Positions 27,704-33,767 of a stretch of DNA of 35,797 bases are shown one piece after another. The translations under genes were made by a program, and so were the position numbers. The stretch's first letter is position 1. Each line of letters opens with the position of its first letter. The DNA comes from Methylocystis suflitae. GTDB taxonomy: Bacteria > Pseudomonadota > Alphaproteobacteria > Rhizobiales > Beijerinckiaceae. The notes under the pieces are model-generated. The model saw nothing but the letters and a program-made list of their open reading frames with translations. It had not been told where the DNA came from and ran no database searches. Where the stretch lies: assembly GCF_024448135.1 (NCBI RefSeq), contig NZ_JAMRYX010000166.1, positions 1 to 35,797 of the forward strand. The letters are read 5' to 3'.

Positions 27704-27864
27704 CCTCTCCCATTGGGAGAGGGTGGCTTGCGCAGCAAGCCGGGTGAGGGGCTACACACATGCAACTTATGAGAGCCGCGTACGGTTTGGCGAGGAAAGC
27801 ATCACCAGTCAAACCCCTCACCCGACCCCGCTTCGCGGGGCCACCCTCTCCCTTTGGGAGAGGG
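27704..27864. repeat. Palindromic repeat between glgP and glgB
   Basis: Left arm 27704-27751 and right arm 27814-27864 form a large inverted repeat. Each arm carries its own small hairpin (CTCCC-ATT-GGGAG on the left, CTCCC-TTT-GGGAG on the right), and GGGTGAGGGG pairs with CCCCTCACCC. It starts 9 bp after the glgP stop codon and ends 24 bp before the glgB start. It is related to the element at 22575-22712. Confidence 0.85.
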
Positions 27865-27873
27865 AACTGCGCC

Positions 27874-30369
27874 TCACACGGCGACATTCCAGATCTCTTG
27901 CGCATATTCGCGGATCGTGCGGTCGGAGGAAAACCATGCAACCCGCGCCGTGTTGAGAATGCTCGACCGCCGCCACGCCTTCTGATCTCGCCAGCGCGCG
28001 TCGACGCGGCGCTGCGCCTCCCAATAGGCGTCGAAGTCCTTCGCGACCAGAAAGTGATCGTAATAGGTCAGCGTATCGACAAGCTGCGCGTAGCGATGCG
28101 GATCGTCGGGCGAAAAAACCCCGGCGGCGATGGCCCGCAGCGCCTCGGCGAGACGCGGACTGGCGGCGATCGTCTCGCGCGCGTCGATGCCCTTCGCACG
28201 GCACGCCTCCACCTCCTGCGCCGTGAGGCCGAAGATGAAAATATTTTCGTCGCCGACGCGCTCCCGGATTTCGACATTGGCGCCGTCCAGCGTGCCGATG
28301 GTGAGCGCGCCGTTGAGCGCGAATTTCATATTGCCGGTGCCGGACGCCTCCATGCCGGCAGTCGAAATCTGCTCGGAAAGATCGGCCGCCGGAATGATCG
28401 TCTCGGCGAGGCTCACATTGTAGTTCGGCAGGAACACGATCTTCAAAAGGCCGCGCGTCGCCGGATCGGCGTTCACGACCTTCGCCACATCATTCGCAAG
28501 CTTGATGATGAGCTTCGCCTGATGATAGCTCGCCGCCGCCTTGCCGGCGAAGATCTTCACCCGCGGCGCAAATTCGCGCGCCGGCTGCGCGATGATGTCC
28601 TGATAGAGCGCGACGGCTTCGAGCACGTTCAAAAGCTGGCGCTTATATTCATGGATGCGCTTGATCTGCGCGTCGAAGAGCGCGGCAGGATCGACCCCGA
28701 CGCCGACGCGCTCGAAGATTGTCGTCGCGAGACGGGTCTTGTTCTCGCGCTTGGCCGCCGCAAATCGGTTCTGGAACTCGACGTCATCGGCGAACTTTTC
28801 GAGTTCGATCAGTCGCTCCGGCTCATCGAAAACGCCCGCGCCGATCGTGTCGGCAAGCAATCGCGACAGCGGCGGATTGGCTTCGAGCAGCCAGCGGCGA
28901 AAGGTGACGCCATTGGTCTTGTTGACGATGCGATCGGGATAGAGCCGATGGAAATCCTTGAACACCGTCTCCTTGACCAGCGCGCTATGCAGCGCCGAGA
29001 CGCCATTCACCTTGTGCGAACCCAGAAACGCCAGGTGACCCATACGGACATGCCGTCCGTTACGTTCGTCGATGAGCGACACTGAGGAGAGCGTCGCCGG
29101 GTCGCTCGCGCCCTTCTCACGCAATGCGTCGAGGTGCATGGCGTTGATGAGATAGATGATCTGCATGTGGCGCGGCAACAGCCGCTCCATCAGCTGGACC
29201 GGCCAGGTTTCGAGCGCTTCCGGCAAGAGCGTGTGATTGGTGTAGGAGAAGGTCGCCTGGGTAATGCGCCAGGCTTCCTTCCATTCAACGCCGTGGACGT
29301 CGACGAGAAGACGCATCAGCTCGGCGACGCCGATCGCCGGATGCGTGTCATTGAGCTGGATCGCCACCTTCTCGGCGAGCCTGTGGATGTCGCCGGTCTG
29401 TCTCAGGTGGCGGCGGATCAGATCCTGCAAGGAGGCCGAGGCGAAGAAATATTCCTGCCGCAGCCGCAGCTCCTGTCCCGCGGGCGTCGAGTCGCTTGGA
29501 TAAAGAACTTTGGAAATAGCTTCGGCGCGCGCCTGCTCCGATTGCGCGCCCACGTGATCGCCCTGATTGAAGGCGTCGAGGCGCAGCGCGTCAGGCGCCC
29601 GCGCCGACCACAGCCGCAGCGTGTTGACATGTTTGCCGCGCCACCCGACGACGGGCGTGTCATAGGCGACGGCGACGATGGTCTCGCCCGGCCGCCACAC
29701 ATGCGCCAGCATGCCGTCGGCGAGGCGCGAACTTTCGACATGGCCGAAAAAGCCGACGTCATAGGTGATTTCCGGCCGCGGGAATTGCCAGGAATTGCCG
29801 AAGGAGAGCCAGTCTTCGGGATATTCGTGCTGCCAGCCGTCCTTAAGCGTCTGCCGAAACAGGCCGTGGTCGTAGCGAATGCCATATCCCATGGCGGCGA
29901 TTTCGAGAGTCGCCATGCTGTCCATGAAACAGGCGGCGAGGCGCCCGAGGCCGCCATTGCCGAGCGCCGCATCCGGCTCCAGCGCGCGCAGCATGTCGAG
30001 GTCGACGCCAAGTTCGGCGAGCGCGTCGCGCATCGCCTCGGTCAGGCCGAGATTGGTCAGCGTGTCGATGAGCAGACGGCCAATGAGAAATTCGAGCGAG
30101 AGATAATAAACGCGACGCCGGTCTTCCCGATAATTGCGCTTCGTCGACGCGAGCCAACAAGGTACGAGCCGATCGCGGGTCGCAAGCGCGGTCGCGACGA
30201 ACCAGTCGCGCGGACTGGCGTCGGCGTTGTCCTTGCCGACCGTATAAGTGAGGCGCCGCTGCACGTCGTCGCGCAGCGCGGCGACGACGGCCTTATGGGC
30301 GGCCTCTGGCGGGTCGAAAGCGTTCAAGGCGATCCTTTCGCGATGGACCGGTTTTCCGGTCCAAGACAT
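27874..30369 (-). CDS. glgP: Glycogen phosphorylase
   Basis: A PLP-dependent GT35 enzyme that releases glucose-1-phosphate from the non-reducing ends of glycogen. The PLP-lysine segment 'EASGTGNMKFALNGALTIG' places the lysine near residue 680. N-terminal hallmarks 'RRVYYLSLEFLIGRLL' and 'GNGGLGRLAACFMDSMATL' are present. The 831 residues agree with the family (815 in E. coli). No good Shine-Dalgarno precedes the ATG; instead three related 15-bp units lie across the start. It is the first gene of the glycogen run. Confidence 0.97.
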   Translation of the reverse strand: MSWTGKPVHRERIALNAFDPPEAAHKAVVAALRDDVQRRLTYTVGKDNADASPRDWFVATALATRDRLVPCWLASTKRNYREDRRRVYYLSLEFLIGRLLIDTLTNLGLTEAMRDALAELGVDLDMLRALEPDAALGNGGLGRLAACFMDSMATLEIAAMGYGIRYDHGLFRQTLKDGWQHEYPEDWLSFGNSWQFPRPEITYDVGFFGHVESSRLADGMLAHVWRPGETIVAVAYDTPVVGWRGKHVNTLRLWSARAPDALRLDAFNQGDHVGAQSEQARAEAISKVLYPSDSTPAGQELRLRQEYFFASASLQDLIRRHLRQTGDIHRLAEKVAIQLNDTHPAIGVAELMRLLVDVHGVEWKEAWRITQATFSYTNHTLLPEALETWPVQLMERLLPRHMQIIYLINAMHLDALREKGASDPATLSSVSLIDERNGRHVRMGHLAFLGSHKVNGVSALHSALVKETVFKDFHRLYPDRIVNKTNGVTFRRWLLEANPPLSRLLADTIGAGVFDEPERLIELEKFADDVEFQNRFAAAKRENKTRLATTIFERVGVGVDPAALFDAQIKRIHEYKRQLLNVLEAVALYQDIIAQPAREFAPRVKIFAGKAAASYHQAKLIIKLANDVAKVVNADPATRGLLKIVFLPNYNVSLAETIIPAADLSEQISTAGMEASGTGNMKFALNGALTIGTLDGANVEIRERVGDENIFIFGLTAQEVEACRAKGIDARETIAASPRLAEALRAIAAGVFSPDDPHRYAQLVDTLTYYDHFLVAKDFDAYWEAQRRVDARWRDQKAWRRSSILNTARVAWFSSDRTIREYAQEIWNVAV

Positions 30370-30410
30370 GTTTTAGAAGGGCATGTCTCAGAAGCGGGTG
30401 TTTTAAGTAG
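30366..30410. repeat. Three imperfect 15-bp tandem units at the glgP start
   Basis: Plus-strand units ACATGTTTTAGAAGG, GCATGTCTCAGAAGC and GGGTGTTTTAAGTAG follow one another directly. The first two agree in 11 of 15 bases, and the third is weaker. They cover the glgP start codon and leader. This could be a regulator binding site or a leader element; chance is also possible. Confidence 0.35.
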
Positions 30411-30470
30411 AATTGGAATTTGGCGCTACCGGGCCGCGCCGGCGCCTGAAGTCGAGGCGCCGATCCCGAC

Positions 30471-31322
30471 TCACCGAACCTCAAAAGTGAGGGCGCGGTT
30501 TTCCGCCTGATCCGGTTCGCCCCGGGATGCGACGATGCGGCGCCCGCCGACGCCCTGATCCTCGAGATAGCCCGTCGCCGCCTCTGCGCGTCTCTGCGCC
30601 AGCGCGTCATTGTGCGCTCTGGCGGCGGAACCGCGAACATGCCCTCGAACCTCGATCGTCGCGTATTCCGGGCACCGGCGAATGACCGCCACCGCCTTGT
30701 CGAGCGCGCGCGCCGACGAAGACGTTAACCGCGCGCTGCCTTTGGCGAAGGCGAGTTCGCCCGGAGTCGACGATTGTTCGAGCGCCGCTTTGCAATCGGC
30801 GAGCGTCATGCCGCCGGATATGGCCGTGGCTGGCGCGCTCGGCCCTTGCGCGTGGACTGGCGATAGTGTCGCGCCGGCGGTCGCCGTTTCATCGGCAGGC
30901 GGCGACGTTGCGGGCGGCATGTCGGCGCCCGCGCTGTTTGGCGGCGCGGCGAAGCGGCGACGCTCGTCCGGGTCGGACTGGCCGATCACGACCGCTCCGA
31001 CCCAGAGGAGCGAGGCGGCGACCAGCCCCACGGCCCAGCCCTCATGCGCCCAGATCGTCCGGTGCTGCGCCAACGCGCCGAGCGCGGCGCCAATAATCAA
31101 GGCCGCATAGGCCGCGAGGGCGCCCTCGACCAAAGCCGCGGCGGCGTCGAGCGCGCCGAGACGAACGACAAGCACGCCGACGCCGAAAGCAAGCGCGGTC
31201 CACACCAGCCAGCGGGCGACGAGGCCATTTTCAGGCGCGCGCCGAGTCAATGCCCCGGCGGCGGCGCCGATGGCGAAACAGGCGAGAAGCCATGGCCAGA
31301 GGCGAGGCAATTCAACAAGCAC
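30471..31322 (-). CDS. Multi-pass membrane protein with degenerate OmpA-like C-terminal domain
   Basis: A 283-residue protein: four hydrophobic helices in the first half (about 9-28, 38-56, 62-86 and 96-114), a Pro/Ala/Thr-rich linker (about 120-170), then an OmpA-like domain (about 175-283). In that domain 'VRGHVRGSAARAHNDALAQRRAEA' aligns with the peptidoglycan-binding OmpA motif, but the Asp of GHxD, which contacts diaminopimelate, is Arg here. The conserved downstream Arg is kept. Peptidoglycan binding is therefore doubtful. The start is GTG at 31322, with AGGG seven bases upstream. It follows dnaN by 38 bp, so the two may be co-transcribed. Its function is unknown. Confidence 0.8.
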   Translation of the reverse strand: MLVELPRLWPWLLACFAIGAAAGALTRRAPENGLVARWLVWTALAFGVGVLVVRLGALDAAAALVEGALAAYAALIIGAALGALAQHRTIWAHEGWAVGLVAASLLWVGAVVIGQSDPDERRRFAAPPNSAGADMPPATSPPADETATAGATLSPVHAQGPSAPATAISGGMTLADCKAALEQSSTPGELAFAKGSARLTSSSARALDKAVAVIRRCPEYATIEVRGHVRGSAARAHNDALAQRRAEAATGYLEDQGVGGRRIVASRGEPDQAENRALTFEVR

Positions 31323-31360
31323 GCGCCGACCCTAACGGGCTGGAGGCGTCTCTCCAAGAC

Positions 31361-32479
31361 CTAAACGCGCATCGGCATCAAGACGTAGAGCGCCGTGGCG
31401 CCGTCGCGATCCTGCACCAGCGTCGGCGAGCCGGGGTCGGCGAGCTTGAACAGCGCCGTGTCGCTGTCGAGCTGCTGGGTGATGTCCAGGAGGTAGCGGG
31501 CGTTGAAGCCGATATCGAGCGGCGGCCCGTCATAGTCGGCTTCGAGCTCTTCCACCGCCGAACCCTGGTCCGGATTGGTGACGGACAGCACGAGCTTGCT
31601 GTCGGAGAGCGAGAGCTTGACGGCGCGTCCGCGCTCGGAGGAGATCGTCGAGACGCGATCGACCGCCTTGGCGAAGACGTCGCGCTCGACGGTGAGCCGC
31701 TTGTCATTGCCGGCGGGAATGACGCGCCCGTAATCGGGGAACGTGCCGTCGATCAGCTTCGTCGTCAGCAGCGCGTCGCCGAACGTGAAGCGCATCTTGT
31801 TGATCGAAAGCTCGACTGAAACCTCTCCCTGCGCGTCCTCGATGAGACGCTGCACTTCGGTGACGGCCTTGCGCGGCAAGATGACGCCCGGCATGCCCGC
31901 GCTGCCTTCAGGCGCGGGAAGCTCCAGCCGCGCCAGACGATGGCCGTCGGTCGCGACGGCCCGGAGCATGGGCCGCCCTTCGACGTCGAGCGTATGGAGA
32001 TAGATGCCGTTGAGATAATAGCGCGTCTCTTCGGAAGAGATGGCGAACTGGGTCTTTTCGATCAGCCGTTTGAGATCCGCCGGCGCGAGCGCGAACTTAT
32101 GGCTGAAGTCGCCGGAGGTGACGTCGGGAAAATCGCTTTCGGGAAGACTCGAGAGATTGAACCGCGAACGCCCCGAGCGCAGCGTCAGCTGTCCCGCGTC
32201 GCCGGTGGCCTCCAAAGAGACCTGCGCGCCCTCCGGCAGCTTGCGCACGATGTCGTAGAGCGTATGCGCCGGCAGAGTCGTCGCGCCCGGTTGGGACACC
32301 TCCGCCGGGGTCTTCTCGGTAATTTCCAGATCGAGATCGGTGGCCTTGAGCGTCAGCGCGCCGTCCTTGGCGGACAGCAGCACGTTCGCCAGGATCGGAA
32401 TGGTCGTGCGGCGCTCCACCACGCGGTGAACATGGCCGAGCGCCCGCAACAGCGCCGCTCTCTCGATGGTGACCTTCAT
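31361..32479 (-). CDS. dnaN: DNA polymerase III beta subunit (sliding clamp)
   Basis: The ring-shaped processivity clamp of replicative polymerase III, also a hub for repair polymerases and Hda-dependent control of DnaA. The N-terminus MKVTIERAALLRALGHVHRVVERR and the C-terminus 'GATALYVLMPMRV' are typical of alphaproteobacterial DnaN. The start at 32479 gives 372 residues, the usual length; an in-frame ATG at 32500 would add seven residues and has no ribosome-binding site. Neither dnaA nor recF is adjacent here. A DnaA-box match lies about 120 bp upstream. Confidence 0.96.
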   Translation of the reverse strand: MKVTIERAALLRALGHVHRVVERRTTIPILANVLLSAKDGALTLKATDLDLEITEKTPAEVSQPGATTLPAHTLYDIVRKLPEGAQVSLEATGDAGQLTLRSGRSRFNLSSLPESDFPDVTSGDFSHKFALAPADLKRLIEKTQFAISSEETRYYLNGIYLHTLDVEGRPMLRAVATDGHRLARLELPAPEGSAGMPGVILPRKAVTEVQRLIEDAQGEVSVELSINKMRFTFGDALLTTKLIDGTFPDYGRVIPAGNDKRLTVERDVFAKAVDRVSTISSERGRAVKLSLSDSKLVLSVTNPDQGSAVEELEADYDGPPLDIGFNARYLLDITQQLDSDTALFKLADPGSPTLVQDRDGATALYVLMPMRV

Positions 32480-32597
32480 CGCCGGGAAATCCGTCCGCAT
32501 ATTATTCTTGCGGCGCGGCAGGTCGCCGCGTCGGGGCGGAGACTTTGGCGCGGCAGCGATGGAAGCGCAAGGGCGGGTGACGGTCTAAGCGAATGAT

Positions 32598-32606
32598 TGT
32601 GCATAA
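32598..32606 (-). promoter_or_regulatory. DnaA-box match upstream of dnaN
   Basis: The minus strand reads TTATGCACA, a full match to the consensus TTATNCACA. A single box is not an origin. Its position upstream of dnaN fits a DnaA-responsive promoter. A 9-bp match can also be chance. Confidence 0.35.
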
Positions 32607-32633
32607 GTGCGAGGGTCAGCTCAGCCGAACCGC

Positions 32634-32780
32634 CGGGTCGCGCATGCCGCGGACATTCGCGGTCCGTTTTCGCGCAGCGCTGAAAGCCGCATTACGGGTT
32701 TCTACGAGCGTTTCGGCATGGACGCGATGACCCATCCGCTCGATGACAGCCGTCCTTTCCTCAGACCTTGCAATATCTGA
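32634..32780 (+). pseudogene. C-terminal remnant of a GNAT acetyltransferase (TacT-like toxin)
   Basis: In one plus-strand frame the sequence reads 'AADIRGPFSRSAESRITGF' and, overlapping its end, 'GFYERFGMDAMTHPLDDSRP', then a stop at 32778. The FYERFG core with the following acidic and Pro residues resembles the C-terminus of GNAT acetyltransferases, especially the toxins paired with DUF1778 antitoxins. No start codon or acetyl-CoA-binding part (R/Q-x-x-G-x-G/A) precedes it, so only the tail remains. It lies between dnaN and an intact toxin-antitoxin pair. With the DnaA-box match it is all that the 337-bp gap 32480-32816 shows, apart from the AT-rich promoter zone. Confidence 0.4.
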
Positions 32781-32794
32781 ACAATATATGATAC

Positions 32795-32814
32795 ATGAAC
32801 CTTATATAGGTCAT
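32795..32814. promoter_or_regulatory. Imperfect palindrome at the toxin-antitoxin promoter
   Basis: ATGAACCTTATATAGGTCAT is a palindrome with one bulged base, centred on an AT-rich possible -10 (TATATA) and ending two bases before the toxin start codon. Such positions are normal for antitoxin autorepression. The exact promoter cannot be fixed. Confidence 0.35.
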
Positions 32815-32816
32815 TT

Positions 32817-33164
32817 ATGGCGTCTGCGCCGCCGAAGATAGCTGTCGTCTTTTATCGAACTGCGGCTGGTGTGGAGGTCGTGCGCGACTGGCTCCGTCAG
32901 CTGGATGAAGCTGACCGGAACATCATCGGGCAAGACCTGATGCGCGTGCAATTTCGTTGGCCAGTCGGGATGCCGCTCTGTCGGCCATTGGGCGGCGGAC
33001 TTTGGGAAGTGCGAAGCGACCTGGCCGGCGGGCGAATTGCGCGGGTGCTTTTCTGCTTTGCGGAAGGCCGGATTTTAGCGCTGCACGGCTTCATAAAGAA
33101 AACCCAGAAGACGCCGCAGGGCGATTTAGAGTTGGCGCGGAAACGGAAACGGGAATTCGAATAG
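32817..33164 (+). CDS. HigB/RelE-type toxin (phage Gp49-like family)
   Basis: A 115-residue basic protein of the phage-derived Gp49-like/HigB group (RelE superfamily), whose members are ribosome-dependent mRNA interferases. Family features are 'DWLRQLDEADRNIIGQDL', 'RPLGGGLWEVRSDL', 'IARVLFCF' and the C-terminal 'ALHGFIKKTQKTPQGDLELA'. It comes before its antitoxin gene, the order typical of higBA. Only a weak AGG precedes the ATG, and the upstream DNA is unusually AT-rich for this window. This suggests acquisition by transfer. Activity is inferred from the family only. Confidence 0.88.
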   Translation: MASAPPKIAVVFYRTAAGVEVVRDWLRQLDEADRNIIGQDLMRVQFRWPVGMPLCRPLGGGLWEVRSDLAGGRIARVLFCFAEGRILALHGFIKKTQKTPQGDLELARKRKREFE

Positions 33165-33174
33165 GGAGGGCGAC

Positions 33175-33471
33175 ATGAAAACTGTAAAACCACGTTCGGC
33201 GGCGGACTTGTCCACCCTCGACGCTTTCCTTGATGAGCAGGGCCTGCGCGAAACGTTTCAGGCCGTGGCGATTAAAGAGGTGCTGGCGTGGCGGCTGGGC
33301 GAAGCCATGAAAGCGCAGAAACTCTCGCGCAAACGCATGGCCGAACGCATGGGAACCAGCCGCAGCCAAGTGAACCGCCTGCTGAATCCCGAAGATGGAA
33401 ACGTGACGCTCGTCACCCTGCAGCGCGCTGCTGAAATTCTCGGCCTCAAGCTGACGCTTGATTTGGCGTGA
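33175..33471 (+). CDS. HigA/XRE-type antitoxin
   Basis: A 98-residue helix-turn-helix protein of the XRE/Cro group, starting 10 bp after the toxin gene and with a strong AGGGAGG upstream. The HTH covers about residues 45-90 ('LSRKRMAERMGTSRSQVNRLL' region, then 'LVTLQRAAEILGLKLTL'). It should bind the toxin and repress the shared promoter. Together with the preceding gene it forms an intact type II toxin-antitoxin module between dnaN and the penicillin-binding protein gene. Confidence 0.9.
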   Translation: MKTVKPRSAADLSTLDAFLDEQGLRETFQAVAIKEVLAWRLGEAMKAQKLSRKRMAERMGTSRSQVNRLLNPEDGNVTLVTLQRAAEILGLKLTLDLA

Positions 33472-33494
33472 CGGTATCTGGCTCAATAAGGACA

Positions 33495-33515
33495 GCGGGC
33501 TTTACAACAGCCCGC
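33495..33515 (+). terminator. Hairpin after the toxin-antitoxin pair (possible terminator)
   Basis: GCGGGCT and AGCCCGC form a perfect 7-bp stem around a 7-nt loop, 23 bp after the antitoxin stop. No T-tract follows, so it may be a weak or Rho-assisted terminator. Confidence 0.4.
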
Positions 33516-33690
33516 GTGTCTCGCGTTTGCGGCGCAAACGTAAAAGGGAAAGCGCAATGTCGATAAGGTACGGCGTGCGGATCGGCCCGACACGCGTCGC
33601 GCGCGACATACGCGCAGGATTCTCGCGCTGCTCCCGAAGCCGGAGCGCATCGCGCAGCATTTCGCTGTTCTCGTGTAAGATCCTCTGCCC

Positions 33691-33705
33691 TTAACCCGCC
33701 CTTAA
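33691..33705 (+). promoter_or_regulatory. Perfect CtrA box upstream of the penicillin-binding protein gene
   Basis: TTAA-CCCGCCC-TTAA matches the CtrA consensus TTAA-N7-TTAA exactly and ends 62 bp before the start codon. Two GANTC (CcrM) sites flank it, GATTC at 33618 and GAATC at 33761. This points to cell-cycle control of the gene. Confidence 0.6.
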
Positions 33706-33767
33706 ATGGCCGTCGTTACGCTTCATCAGGCATTTCAGGCCGTGCGGCGGCGACAGGCGAGAATCCG

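Noticed and set aside
33522-33540. Short palindrome CGTTTGC-G-GCAAACG-like downstream of the toxin-antitoxin hairpin
   Set aside because: No associated gene start or T-tract; could be chance in GC-rich DNA.
33458-33694. Plus-strand open frame of 78 residues between the antitoxin and the penicillin-binding protein
   Set aside because: Arg/Ser-rich low-complexity product, no ribosome-binding site, and it overlaps the antitoxin end and a hairpin.
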